This document shows, piece after piece, positions 24,718-33,031 of a DNA stretch of 64,000 nt; position 1 is the stretch's first letter, and every line of letters begins with the position of its first letter. A program made the translations under genes and the position numbers. Under the pieces are notes generated by a model, which worked only from the letters and a program-made list of their open reading frames with translations, was not told where the DNA came from and did no database searches. Origin of the DNA: Alphaproteobacteria bacterium (GTDB taxonomy: Bacteria > Pseudomonadota > Alphaproteobacteria > Rs-D84); contig JAFWJF010000002.1 of the NCBI GenBank assembly GCA_017511715.1, forward strand, positions 1 through 64,000, given 5' to 3'.

Positions 24718-26979
24718 TTAATGCAAAGGTTCCAATATTTTTATTTCATTGGTATTAGGATTCAAGACGCGTGGTGCACCTTCGTATCCCATGATTGCAT
24801 GGTGCGATGGAATTAGGAATTCTGGCAATGGGGACGCTTCGCCCATCATAACTTTTTGGTGAAGTTTCTTTTGGATATCTGTTTTATTAAGGAAATGCCA
24901 TTCTTGGTCTGCTTCTATTGGACGATGATACCATCCCTGATAAATAACCAAGTGTTTTTGCGATTTTAATTTCATAATGTCAAATTCAGTATAAAGTGGT
25001 TCTTCTTTTGGAGTTTCGATTTCTTTCCCGTCTTTTACTTCAACTTTCTTGGTTATTTTTGTTCCCATCATATCCGCAAATCTTTTTGCAGTTTCTGGGT
25101 CGTTTTGACGCATAACGATTTTCGCAGCGGTTGTTGAAATAATGGTTGCAGCCGCATCTTCACCGTATTTTTCACGAATTTGGTGTATGTCTTGCCCAAT
25201 AATCAGGTAAGATACTTTTTGACCGCGCCCAAGGTCTGGTCCTTGAATAACCGCATCAAGTTTCTGCATTTTTGGCATTTCGTCCAAAACAAATAATACA
25301 GGGTAAGGACCTGTTTTGACGCCATCTACAACCTGATCAGTATTGTGAGCCAACAAATAACTGGACATTAATTCAATAAATATTGCTGTAATCGGATTAA
25401 CTGCCTGCGCATCAACCATGTTCACAGAAAGATATACGCTGACTGGTTTAATTTTGCCATCGCGTGGGTCTTTGATGCCACGTAAATCTGCGAAGTGGAA
25501 ATCAGAATGGCTGGTTCGGTTGCGAACTGCCGCATTACGGAATATTGCCAAACCTTCCATCATGGTTGATAATATAGAACCACGTTCTTTATCTGGGGTA
25601 TTAGCAAGTTGGGTCAATTCAGATACTGCGCGGTGTGTATATGAATATCTGCGTGCTTCATCAACAGCGTTCAATAATAAATCTTTCATTGGGTCAGCGG
25701 TCATCATTGCCATTTGGTCGCCTTGACGTCTGCGTTCTTCCATTTGTTCGGCAATGGCAACCTGACTGGCGGTTAACCAATCAAGAATCATTGAAAACGA
25801 TGCTTCGCGTCCGCGCCATGAATCCGGTATGTTTGCCCATGTTCCAACATGAACATAATTTGTCGTGCTTAATTCCCCTTTCTGAAGCAGAGAATATGCA
25901 GCATATGCATTTGGGTCATTCATCATTGATAAATAATAATCGCCCAATACCGTTGCATCATCACTGTTAAATGTTCCATTATTTATACGCGAATAAAAAT
26001 AATCATCGGCTTTGGCACGTTCTACCTTTGATACGATAAAATGAATCAATCCAGCCAATCCGGCGCGACCAGTATTTCCCCAGTGTGGATCTTGGACAGT
26101 ATCTTGAACCAACACTTTGCACATCGCATCAATATACAAATCGCGTTGTTCTGGGTTATATGGAATATGGTCTGGCGACAATGGATTCCAAGACGGATAA
26201 TAAATTCCGCGTTGTGGGTCGTCTTGACCCGCCCAATTCATAATAAACACAGGTCCAATCGTAGAACGATAGGCGGATGTTTTTTGTTTCAATTCTGGTT
26301 TTGGGTCGTTAATAATCATTGATACATTATCGCAATCAAGAATTGTTGGAATAACAACCCCCTGTGTTTTACCTGTTCCCGGAGGCGCCACACACAACGC
26401 AGATAAACTTTCGTCAAACATCAATGGGGTTTGTTTACCTTTGTATTTAAAATACCCCAGAACCATCATAAAACCATGAAACAAACCTTCTTTGTTGTTG
26501 TGGTCTTGTCCCATCTGTTTGATGTCTTCGGCGGTTGCCTTACGTGCAGATTTTTCATCGTATCTATCTTTGCTGTGCGGGTTAAATTCAGACTTAAATG
26601 TCGCATCTGCCAAGAAATAGTAGCCAAGTATTGGTAACAGGGGTGTAATAGATGCAAAATCAGGGTGTTGCATGGTGCGAACCAACCAATACGGAATTTC
26701 TGCGACTGCAGAAAGGCCAAAAGTTAAAAATAAATTTTTTACATAAATTGATACCCAATGTGCACTGGCAGGGCCCCAACCGTATCGCCATACATGTTCT
26801 GCTGCGAAAGATAAACCAAATAATAAAGCGCAAACCAACCAGATACCAACATCCCAGCGCAATTCCCAAAATTTGCGCGCCATTGGTGTTTGTTCGTGTT
26901 CTTTATAGGCGCTAGATTCGAATATCTTTAACCCTTTGCCAGAACCACTGTTTGATAAAATGTTGAACTTTACTGCCAT
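24718..26979 (-). CDS. VirD4/TraG-type coupling protein (T4CP)
   Basis: Hexameric ATPase that feeds DNA or proteins into a type IV secretion system. Two N-terminal membrane helices (about residues 40-60 and 75-95) are followed by a soluble motor with Walker A APPGTGKTQ (near residue 197) and Walker B LFVLDEMPKM (near 560), then AKIVMRQNDPETA and a C-terminal tail with YQGWYHRP. The start MAVKFN is chosen because an extended -10 TGATATAAT ends seven bases upstream; longer in-frame starts would lie before the promoter. No other type IV secretion, relaxase or conjugation gene is visible near it, so it is an isolated T4CP here. It could serve a system encoded elsewhere, including the secretin at 61.7 kb. 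Confidence 0.9.
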   Translation of the reverse strand: MAVKFNILSNSGSGKGLKIFESSAYKEHEQTPMARKFWELRWDVGIWLVCALLFGLSFAAEHVWRYGWGPASAHWVSIYVKNLFLTFGLSAVAEIPYWLVRTMQHPDFASITPLLPILGYYFLADATFKSEFNPHSKDRYDEKSARKATAEDIKQMGQDHNNKEGLFHGFMMVLGYFKYKGKQTPLMFDESLSALCVAPPGTGKTQGVVIPTILDCDNVSMIINDPKPELKQKTSAYRSTIGPVFIMNWAGQDDPQRGIYYPSWNPLSPDHIPYNPEQRDLYIDAMCKVLVQDTVQDPHWGNTGRAGLAGLIHFIVSKVERAKADDYFYSRINNGTFNSDDATVLGDYYLSMMNDPNAYAAYSLLQKGELSTTNYVHVGTWANIPDSWRGREASFSMILDWLTASQVAIAEQMEERRRQGDQMAMMTADPMKDLLLNAVDEARRYSYTHRAVSELTQLANTPDKERGSILSTMMEGLAIFRNAAVRNRTSHSDFHFADLRGIKDPRDGKIKPVSVYLSVNMVDAQAVNPITAIFIELMSSYLLAHNTDQVVDGVKTGPYPVLFVLDEMPKMQKLDAVIQGPDLGRGQKVSYLIIGQDIHQIREKYGEDAAATIISTTAAKIVMRQNDPETAKRFADMMGTKITKKVEVKDGKEIETPKEEPLYTEFDIMKLKSQKHLVIYQGWYHRPIEADQEWHFLNKTDIQKKLHQKVMMGEASPLPEFLIPSHHAIMGYEGAPRVLNPNTNEIKILEPLH

Positions 26980-26986
26980 GGTTGTT

Positions 26987-26995
26987 ATTATATCA
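26987..26995 (-). promoter_or_regulatory. Extended -10 of the coupling-protein gene (leaderless)
   Basis: Perfect TG-A-TATAAT seven bases before the ATG, no SD. Confidence 0.65.
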
Positions 26996-27032
26996 TAAAA
27001 AGAACCTCTTTTACATATTAAAGATTGAAAAA

Positions 27033-27689
27033 ATGCAAAATATACCAAGAATATTTATAGATGAAAAAATATCATCAGGAAAAATTGTTGCGGCTGATAA
27101 AGATACCGTTCATTATCTGCGCCGCGTTATGCGCAGGGATGACTGTTTGGTTTTTAATGATGGCGATGAATATGTTGCAAAATTATCTGATGATAATAAT
27201 CATATGATAATAGGCAACAAAACAGAACACATTGACCCAAGCAATGATTTGACCCTTTATTTTGCGCCGATAAAAAAATTAGACGATTTAATTAATATGG
27301 CAACTCAAATGGGGGTGGGGACTTTTGTTCCTGTTATTACAAATCGCACAGTGGCGAATCATGTAAATTGGGGGCGAATCAGAAAAATTATGGTAGAAGC
27401 ATCAGAACAATCTGGGCGTAACAGTATTCCTGTGTTGCAAGAGTCAATTAAATTTGATGATTTAGACTTCAAGAATCTGATTGTTGCAGATGAACGATTT
27501 GCGCATGGCAAAGAAAGACTAGATGAAAAAATATCCGGAAAAAGATTACTGATTGGACCAGAGGGCGGTTTTTCAGATTCTGAATTTGCAAAAATGGATG
27601 CTTTGGGTGTTAGGGGCTTGTCACTGGGAAAGACAATTTTGCGCGCAGAAACCGCAGCTGTTGTTGCGATAGCAAAGGTGTTAGGTTGA
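27033..27689 (+). CDS. rsmE: 16S rRNA (uracil-1498-N3)-methyltransferase RsmE
   Basis: SPOUT methyltransferase making m3U1498 in 16S rRNA. The N-terminal PUA-like part includes FIDEKI and HYLRRVMRRDD; the SPOUT knot carries LLIGPEGGFSDSEF and the closing GKTILRAETAAVVAIAKVL, a reliable signature. Length 218 aa. It shares one base with the next start (TGATG), so the two RNA-modification genes form one operon. Confidence 0.93.
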   Translation: MQNIPRIFIDEKISSGKIVAADKDTVHYLRRVMRRDDCLVFNDGDEYVAKLSDDNNHMIIGNKTEHIDPSNDLTLYFAPIKKLDDLINMATQMGVGTFVPVITNRTVANHVNWGRIRKIMVEASEQSGRNSIPVLQESIKFDDLDFKNLIVADERFAHGKERLDEKISGKRLLIGPEGGFSDSEFAKMDALGVRGLSLGKTILRAETAAVVAIAKVLG

Positions 27690-28387
27690 TGAATATAAGG
27701 TTGGCTAAATTTATCGCAGATTCTGGCGTCGCATCAAGGCGCGGTGCAGAAGATTTAATCGCCAAAGGTGTCGTTTCTGTTAACGGCAGTGTAATAAATA
27801 CCCCGGTGTTTTTTGTACAAGAAGGCGATGTTGTTTGTGTAAATGGTAAAAAAATAAACACAGATTATGATGTAAAATTATATGCATTTCATAAACCAAT
27901 AAATACAATGACTACTGCGCGCGATCCGATGGGACGCAAGACGATTTATGATGTGTTGGATAAACAATATAAAAACCTTAAATATATAGGACGACTTGAT
28001 TTCAAGACGACTGGTTTATTGTTGTTAACAAATAATGGCGAATTTGCGCGAAAAATGTCTTTGCCACAAAATCATATCGAACGTACTTATATTGCGACTG
28101 TTGATAAATATACTAAACAGGGACTGGATAAGGCACGACAAGGTATTTGTGTTGAAGGTATTAAATATCAACCAATGAAAATAAAAGTTTTGGATGAACA
28201 TAATTTGCAAATAACATTAACCGAAGGAAAAAAGAACGAAATCCGTATCGTCCTTAAAAGTATCGGTTCACCGGTTAAGGCTTTGCATCGGATTTCTTAT
28301 GGCAAAATAAAACTTGGGAATTTAGCACCAGGAAAAATATTAGCAATAGATAAGAAAACAATTGACCTGATGTTAAAAAATTTCTAA
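27689..28387 (+). CDS. RluB/RsuA-family pseudouridine synthase
   Basis: RNA pseudouridine synthase with an N-terminal S4 domain (IRLAKFIADSGVASRRGAEDLI, then VVSVNGSV) and the catalytic core GRLDFKTTGLLLLTNNGEFA with the conserved Asp, ending with NEIRIVLKSIGSPVKALHRI. It might act on 23S U2605 (RluB), U2604 (RluF) or 16S U516 (RsuA); the sequence alone does not settle this. Length 232 aa fits. It is translationally coupled to rsmE. Confidence 0.9.
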   Translation: MNIRLAKFIADSGVASRRGAEDLIAKGVVSVNGSVINTPVFFVQEGDVVCVNGKKINTDYDVKLYAFHKPINTMTTARDPMGRKTIYDVLDKQYKNLKYIGRLDFKTTGLLLLTNNGEFARKMSLPQNHIERTYIATVDKYTKQGLDKARQGICVEGIKYQPMKIKVLDEHNLQITLTEGKKNEIRIVLKSIGSPVKALHRISYGKIKLGNLAPGKILAIDKKTIDLMLKNF

Positions 28388-28417
28388 AATCGTTTTATAA
28401 GAAGAGGAGAGATATTC

Positions 28418-29377
28418 ATGAAAACAACAAAAAACATCAAAAAAACAAAAGTTAATCCTGTTGTAAAAAAAGCTAATGTTCCTGCCGGTGCAGCCAGTGC
28501 ATGGTCGTGGTCAATTTACGCGTATTGGTTTATAATATTGTTTTTCATAGCGGCTACGTTTTACATTTTGGGACGCAGTCATGAATTCATGTTCAATCGT
28601 CCAGATGCTAATATCACAGAAGAAACTTTGGCGCGTCCAGAAGCATATATAGAAAGTGCAAAAGAAAAATTGGTTGTCGGTGATATGGAAGCGGCAATCG
28701 CAGATTTGAATGCGGCAATTGATGAAAATGCATCTTCTAATACTTATGCTTTACGCGGAGAGGCCTATATGCAGGCTGGCGATTATCAAAACGCGCTAAG
28801 TGATTTTGATGCCGCCTTGGAAATTGATGGTATGAATGCTGTTGCATATTATGACAGGGCTTTGTTGAATACTCGTCTTGAAAATTATGATGCGGCGTTG
28901 ACGGATATAAATAATGCGTTGGCGGCACAATCTGTGAAACCATCGGATGTTCTGAATTTGCGTGATTTATATGCTAAACGCGGTCAGTTAAATTTGTGGA
29001 TGAAAAATTGGCAAGGGGCGATTGCCGATTATACAAATTCTTTGGCGCGCAGCGAAGGTAGTGTTGCTGCTAATGTATATGCAGAACGTGCGGAAGCGTA
29101 TACTGCCATGGGCGAATATGAAAATGCAATCAATGATTATACGTCTGCTGTTCGTATCATAAGTGAACAGATTCAAGCGGCACCGAATCAAGAAACACGC
29201 GAATCGCAATCTAGTAATGCAATGGCGTATTTCGAAAAATCTGCGGCATTGAATTTGCAGTTGGGAAATACGGATGCGGCAAGATCTGATTTAGAATCTG
29301 CCTTTGCAATCGCTGTGGCACTTAATGATGAAGAAAGTTCAAACAGAATCCAAAATCTGATAAATGATTTGAATTAA
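28418..29377 (+). CDS. Single-helix TPR protein
   Basis: A Lys-rich cytoplasmic start, one membrane helix (about residues 35-57, WFIILFFIAATFYILG), then at least five TPR-like repeats (LVVGDMEAAIADLNAAI, YMQAGDYQNALSDFDAAL, LENYDAALTDINNAL, MKNWQGAIADYTNSL, MGEYENAINDYTSAV). A periplasmic TPR scaffold is likely. The strong SD AGAGGAGA and a classical terminator bracket it. Ligand unknown. Confidence 0.85.
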   Translation: MKTTKNIKKTKVNPVVKKANVPAGAASAWSWSIYAYWFIILFFIAATFYILGRSHEFMFNRPDANITEETLARPEAYIESAKEKLVVGDMEAAIADLNAAIDENASSNTYALRGEAYMQAGDYQNALSDFDAALEIDGMNAVAYYDRALLNTRLENYDAALTDINNALAAQSVKPSDVLNLRDLYAKRGQLNLWMKNWQGAIADYTNSLARSEGSVAANVYAERAEAYTAMGEYENAINDYTSAVRIISEQIQAAPNQETRESQSSNAMAYFEKSAALNLQLGNTDAARSDLESAFAIAVALNDEESSNRIQNLINDLN

Positions 29378-29407
29378 AAAATTCCGCCATGGTGGCGGAT
29401 TTTTTTT
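29376..29407 (+). terminator. Terminator after the TPR gene
   Basis: TCCGCCA-TGG-TGGCGGA stem followed by eight T residues. The thrS promoter -35 begins in the T tract. Confidence 0.9.
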
Positions 29408-29434
29408 GACTTTTGTGTTTGATAGTATTAAAAT
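29406..29434 (+). promoter_or_regulatory. Promoter of the thr leader and thrS
   Basis: TTGACT (29406-29411), 17-bp spacer, TAAAAT (29429-29434). Transcription would begin near 29441, at the ATG of the leader peptide. Confidence 0.75.
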
Positions 29435-29441
29435 GCCGATT

Positions 29442-29498
29442 ATGATTTATAAATTTTTCTTTTTGACATTGACTACTACAACCCCTTTGGGGGTCTAA
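29442..29498 (+). CDS. Threonine-rich leader peptide upstream of thrS
   Basis: A short open frame of 18 codons. It begins M-I-Y-K, runs through three Phe and L, then reads T-L-T-T-T-T-P-L-G-V and stops with TAA. Five threonine codons (ACA, ACT, ACT, ACA, ACC) fall within six positions, immediately upstream of the threonyl-tRNA synthetase gene and about one base after the predicted transcription start. Stalling on these codons during threonine shortage could change RNA folding: ACCCC and GGGGT (29481-29494) can pair in the leader and the Thr codons lie at its left edge. I see no textbook terminator; a T tract follows at 29501. Regulation is inferred, the codon run is seen. Confidence 0.7.
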   Translation: MIYKFFFLTLTTTTPLGV

Positions 29499-29582
29499 GG
29501 TTTTTATTTGCGCAAAAATATCGCGCGTATTATAATAAGCAAGCAATTTAATAAAAATATATAAAACAAAAGAAGGTAAATT

Positions 29583-31316
29583 ATGTCTTATCCAATAGAA
29601 TTGATTCGTCATTCACTGGCTCATGTGATGGCGGCAGCAGTAAAAAAATTGTATCCAGATGTTAAATTTGCGGGCGGTCCTGCAATTGAAAACGGTTTTT
29701 ACTATGATTTTGATACAGAACACAGATTCAGCGAAGAAGATTTCGCGGCTATTGAAAAAGAAATGAAATCTTTGATTAAATCTGATGGTCGTTTCGAAAG
29801 ACGCGAAATATCAGTCGATGAAGCAAAAGAAATATTCAAGGACCAACCTTACAAAATGGAATGGTTGAATGAATACGATGCAAATGGTGAAGTTTTGTCC
29901 ATTTATACGTTTCGCGATTTTACAGATTTGTGTCGTGGTCCGCACGTTGCAAGCAGTAAAGATTTGCCAAAGGATGGTTTCAAGATTCGTAATGTTGCAG
30001 GCGCTTATTGGAAGGGTGATTCTAAAAATAAAATGCTGCAAAGAATCTATGTTGATGCGTTCGAAAGTGCAGAAGCATTGGCTGAATTCTTGAAAATGCA
30101 AGAAGAAGCCGCCGCGCGCGATAATCGTAAACTGGGTAAAGATATGGACTTGTTCCATTTTGAGCCTGAATTTGCACCGGGCGCAGTGTTCTGGCACGAC
30201 AAGGGTTATCGCATTTATCGTAAATTGATTGAATATATTCGTGCGCGTCAGGAAAGAGCAGGTTATCAAGAAATTTCCACGCCGTCTGTTATGGACAGAT
30301 GTTTGTGGGAAAAATCTGGACACTGGGCAAAATATGGGGCACATAACTATTCCGGTACAACACAAGATGGTAAGGTTTTCTGTGTAAAACCGATGTCTTG
30401 TCCGGGTGGAATGCTGGTGTTTGGTAACGGTATGAAATCTTATAAAGATTTGCCATTGTATTTGGCTGAATTTGGTAAGGTAAATCGTTATGAGGCTGCC
30501 GGTGCTTTGTCTGGTTTAACACGTGTTCGTGAATTTACCCAAGATGATGCGCATATTTTCTGCACAGAAGAACAATTGGAAAGCGAAGTTGTAAAAATCT
30601 TGCGTTTTATCAAAGATATTTACGGGAAATTCGGATTCGAGAAAATTACAATGAAATTGGCAACGCGTCCATTATCAGAATTCCGTATTGGTTCTGACGA
30701 AGTTTGGGATAAAGCAGAAGGCGCATTAAAACACGCTTTGGATGCAAATGGAATCGAATACGAAATTGCAGAACATGATGCGGCTTTCTATGGTCCAAAA
30801 ATCGATAACTATTTGAAAGATTCTATGGGGCGCGTATGGCAATGTGGTACAGTGCAACTTGATATGAATTTGCCAGAAAGATTCGATTTGTCTTATGTTG
30901 GCGAAGATGGTGAAAAACATCGTCCAATCATGTTGCATCGTGCAATGTTGGGGTCTATTGAAAGATTTATGGGAATCTTGTTGGAGGCCACAGGTGGTAA
31001 TTTACCATTGTGGTTATCACCAGAACCGGTTGTCGTTGTGCCTGTGTCTGAAAAATACAAAGATTACGCAAACGAAGTCGTTGAATCTTTGCGTGAAGCA
31101 GGCGTGATTGCACGTGCCGATTTGCGTGACGAAAAGGTTAATTACAAGGTTCGTGAATTGTCGTTGGCAAAAACACCAATCATCGCGGTTGTCGGCGAAA
31201 AAGAAATGAACGACAAATCAGTGACGTTGCGTTATCTGGGCAAAGAAGGTCAAGATGTTAAATCTTTGGCTGAATTTGTTGAATATATGGCAAATGCAAT
31301 AAAAATGCCATTATAA
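29583..31316 (+). CDS. thrS: Threonyl-tRNA synthetase without TGS domain
   Basis: Class II synthetase. The protein starts directly in the editing domain (RHSLAHVMAAAV) and keeps the second editing motif DLCRGPHV, so the roughly 60-residue N-terminal TGS domain of E. coli ThrRS is absent; the reading frame upstream has a stop just before the ATG. The catalytic core is complete: MSCPGG, FTQDDAHIFC and MLHRAMLGSIERF supply the zinc ligands Cys, His and His known in E. coli, and the anticodon-binding domain closes the protein. Length 577 versus about 640 aa. SD AAGAAGGT precedes the ATG. It is preceded by a Thr-rich leader. Confidence 0.96.
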   Translation: MSYPIELIRHSLAHVMAAAVKKLYPDVKFAGGPAIENGFYYDFDTEHRFSEEDFAAIEKEMKSLIKSDGRFERREISVDEAKEIFKDQPYKMEWLNEYDANGEVLSIYTFRDFTDLCRGPHVASSKDLPKDGFKIRNVAGAYWKGDSKNKMLQRIYVDAFESAEALAEFLKMQEEAAARDNRKLGKDMDLFHFEPEFAPGAVFWHDKGYRIYRKLIEYIRARQERAGYQEISTPSVMDRCLWEKSGHWAKYGAHNYSGTTQDGKVFCVKPMSCPGGMLVFGNGMKSYKDLPLYLAEFGKVNRYEAAGALSGLTRVREFTQDDAHIFCTEEQLESEVVKILRFIKDIYGKFGFEKITMKLATRPLSEFRIGSDEVWDKAEGALKHALDANGIEYEIAEHDAAFYGPKIDNYLKDSMGRVWQCGTVQLDMNLPERFDLSYVGEDGEKHRPIMLHRAMLGSIERFMGILLEATGGNLPLWLSPEPVVVVPVSEKYKDYANEVVESLREAGVIARADLRDEKVNYKVRELSLAKTPIIAVVGEKEMNDKSVTLRYLGKEGQDVKSLAEFVEYMANAIKMPL

Positions 31317-31324
31317 AATCTTGT

Positions 31325-31343
31325 GGGGCGAATTTTTCGCCCC
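31325..31343. other. Strong hairpin after thrS
   Basis: Eight-base-pair stem GGGGCGAA-TTT-TTCGCCCC. No T run follows, so it may be an RNA-stabilising or weak termination structure rather than a full terminator. It lies between thrS and the small lipoprotein gene. Confidence 0.7.
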
Positions 31344-31365
31344 ATATATAAAAAGGAAAGAAAAT

Positions 31366-31506
31366 ATGAAAAAAATAGCATTTATTTTAGCGCTTTGTTC
31401 TTTGGTTGCTGTTGTTGCCGGTTGTTGCAGGTGTGAAAACGAACCTGTTATAGAAGCAAACCATAAATTGATTGTGCCACCTAATTTTGGAAATATGCCA
31501 AAATGA
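31366..31506 (+). CDS. Small lipoprotein (46 aa)
   Basis: A 46-residue lipoprotein: basic start, hydrophobic core, lipobox VAGC, followed by a short tail ending LIVPPNFGNMPK. The tail resembles the proline-rich end of small alphaproteobacterial lipoproteins of the DUF3035 kind, but the protein is too short to be sure. SD AAAGGAAAG sits just upstream. It probably shares the thrS transcript. Function unknown. Confidence 0.75.
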   Translation: MKKIAFILALCSLVAVVAGCCRCENEPVIEANHKLIVPPNFGNMPK

Positions 31507-31527
31507 TTTGGGTTTGTTCGTTTTTTA

Positions 31528-31536
31528 TGATATAAT
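31528..31536 (+). promoter_or_regulatory. Extended -10 promoter (TGATATAAT)
   Basis: Perfect TG-A-TATAAT 30 bases before the SPOR-protein ATG, which has a GGGGG SD. Confidence 0.7.
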
Positions 31537-31566
31537 ATCCACATAAAACAAAAATAGGGGGATATT

Positions 31567-32328
31567 ATGGACCAAGAACAAGATTTAGATTTATTAGATT
31601 TAGAAGACGATACATCAAGTGTTGATGCATTGCCAGAAGCGGCACCGTTTACATCGCCACGCCCAAAGAAGCCATGGCTTTTGATGGGACTTGGGGTTGC
31701 TATAATCGTGTTGGCAACTTGGATAATAATTGCGCGTGTTGGGGGCGATTCTGGAACGACGGTTAATATTGATTTGAACGAACCTGTACAAAATGTCGAT
31801 AATGTTCCGGCACCGGTTGCTGATTTGAATGTACCCGCTAAGCCGGTGGAAGTTGCGCCAGAAACCAAACCTGTGCCAAAGGTAGAAGCAAAGCCACAAC
31901 CTGTACCGGCGGAAACAAAACCGGTGGAAGAAAACGGGACACCCGTGCGCGTTATTTCAGATAGAAAGAACGTGACGTTTAATCCTGATAAACCGACAAC
32001 AGCAAAACCTGCGGCAAAGCCAGCGACAAAACCAACAATAAAACCTGCGGCAAAGGTTGCACCTAAACAGACTGCGACAGCTTCCGCAGGCAGTATTTAT
32101 GTGCAATTTGGTTCATATGGTACACGTGCGGCAGCGCAAAGTGCAGAACAAAAACTGCGTGCAGCACATTCTAATCTGTTTTCGGGCAAACAATTTGTTA
32201 TCTTGGCTGCCCAGGTTAATGGAAAAACAACATACAGATTGCGTGTCGCGTTCCAAAATGCAAATGATGCAAATGGTTTCTGCAGAAATGCAAAATCTGA
32301 TGGTCTTGACTGTTATGTAACAAAATAA
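31567..32328 (+). CDS. SPOR-domain membrane protein
   Basis: Single-pass protein. Acidic cytoplasmic start (QEQDLDLLDLEDD), one membrane helix (about residues 38-60), a Pro, Lys, Ala and Val rich periplasmic linker with repeated KPAAKPATKP, then a SPOR domain at about 175-253 (IYVQFGSYGTRAAAQSAE, YRLRVAFQN). SPOR domains bind peptidoglycan lacking stem peptides at division sites, so this is likely a divisome-associated protein. It precedes tatA by 17 bases. Confidence 0.88.
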   Translation: MDQEQDLDLLDLEDDTSSVDALPEAAPFTSPRPKKPWLLMGLGVAIIVLATWIIIARVGGDSGTTVNIDLNEPVQNVDNVPAPVADLNVPAKPVEVAPETKPVPKVEAKPQPVPAETKPVEENGTPVRVISDRKNVTFNPDKPTTAKPAAKPATKPTIKPAAKVAPKQTATASAGSIYVQFGSYGTRAAAQSAEQKLRAAHSNLFSGKQFVILAAQVNGKTTYRLRVAFQNANDANGFCRNAKSDGLDCYVTK

Positions 32329-32345
32329 ATCAAAGGGGGTAAATT

Positions 32346-32549
32346 ATGCGTGGTGGCATTTGGGAAATAATAATAATTGTTCTTTTGATTTTAATTCTGT
32401 TTGGTTCCGCCAAGATTCCTGCGATGATGAAGAATATTGCAGGTGGAATTAAAACTTTCAAGAAAGAAATCAAAGAAGAACCTGTTAAACCAGCAGTCAA
32501 AAAAGCACCTGTGAAAAAGAAAGCAGTTGCAAAAAAGAAAGCGAAATAG
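32346..32549 (+). CDS. tatA: Sec-independent translocase subunit TatA
   Basis: Pore-forming Tat subunit. N-terminal helix with family motifs (GIWEIIIIVLLILILFGSAKIPAM), an amphipathic helix and a Lys-rich tail. Length 67 aa. tatB and tatC lie together at 40.6-41.5 kb, so tatA is separated from them. SD AGGGGG precedes the ATG. Confidence 0.93.
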   Translation: MRGGIWEIIIIVLLILILFGSAKIPAMMKNIAGGIKTFKKEIKEEPVKPAVKKAPVKKKAVAKKKAK

Positions 32550-32570
32550 AATGTTGATGATGAAAAGATA

Positions 32571-32597
32571 AAAAAACCGCCGTGTGGCGGTTCTTTT
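32571..32597. terminator. Bidirectional terminator, tatA and dksA
   Basis: ACCGCC-GTGT-GGCGGT stem with an A run on one side and TTCTTTT on the other. Confidence 0.85.
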
Positions 32598-33027
32598 ATC
32601 TTTTCTTTTGTTCGTATTCTTCTTGTTCTTCGATCGTCATTGTCGCCAATGGACGAGCCAATAATCTTTGCAGACCGATTTCATCGCCTGATATCACGCT
32701 GTAGCCGTATTTCCCGTTTTCAATACGTTCCAGTGCTGCATTTATTTTTTGTAATAAATTTGTTGTGCGTTCAGACATGCGTAAATTCATCGTAATTTCT
32801 TGTTCCGCTGATGCTTGGTCTTGTTCATCGCCAACACCCGCGGTTTCGTTTTTTTCTGCCATACGAACATCGTTCAAAACATCAGCGCGGTCTTGCATGA
32901 TTTCATCGCGTTGGGCGTTTAATATTTGATAAAAATACGCCAATTGTTCTTCGCACATGTAGGGCTCAGATTTTTTTGGGATGTATTTAGGGTCAAGAGT
33001 TATGTTTTTATAATTCTTTTTTGCCAT
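32596..33027 (-). CDS. dksA: DksA-family regulator lacking the zinc-finger cysteines
   Basis: RNA-polymerase secondary-channel protein that works with ppGpp. The coiled-coil tip motif DEQDQA (D..D.A, about residue 75) is conserved. The C-terminal part GKYGYSVISGDEIGLQRLLARPLATMTIEEQ aligns with the zinc-finger region of DksA, but every position that normally holds Cys is Ser, Thr or other; there is no cysteine in it. A cysteine-free DksA, as in some DksA2-like proteins, would act without zinc. Operon with trxA (4-base gap). Confidence 0.9.
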   Translation of the reverse strand: MAKKNYKNITLDPKYIPKKSEPYMCEEQLAYFYQILNAQRDEIMQDRADVLNDVRMAEKNETAGVGDEQDQASAEQEITMNLRMSERTTNLLQKINAALERIENGKYGYSVISGDEIGLQRLLARPLATMTIEEQEEYEQKKR

Positions 33028-33031
33028 TTGT

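Noticed and set aside
24718-26979. Coupling protein as evidence of a mobile conjugative element
   Set aside because: Flanked by core genes, with no relaxase, integrase or repeats, and composition like neighbours.
29811-30365. Long minus-strand frame inside thrS
   Set aside because: Shadow of a highly conserved gene; composition and start are poor.
31325-31343. Intrinsic terminator after thrS
   Set aside because: The stem is strong but no T run follows; kept as a hairpin only.
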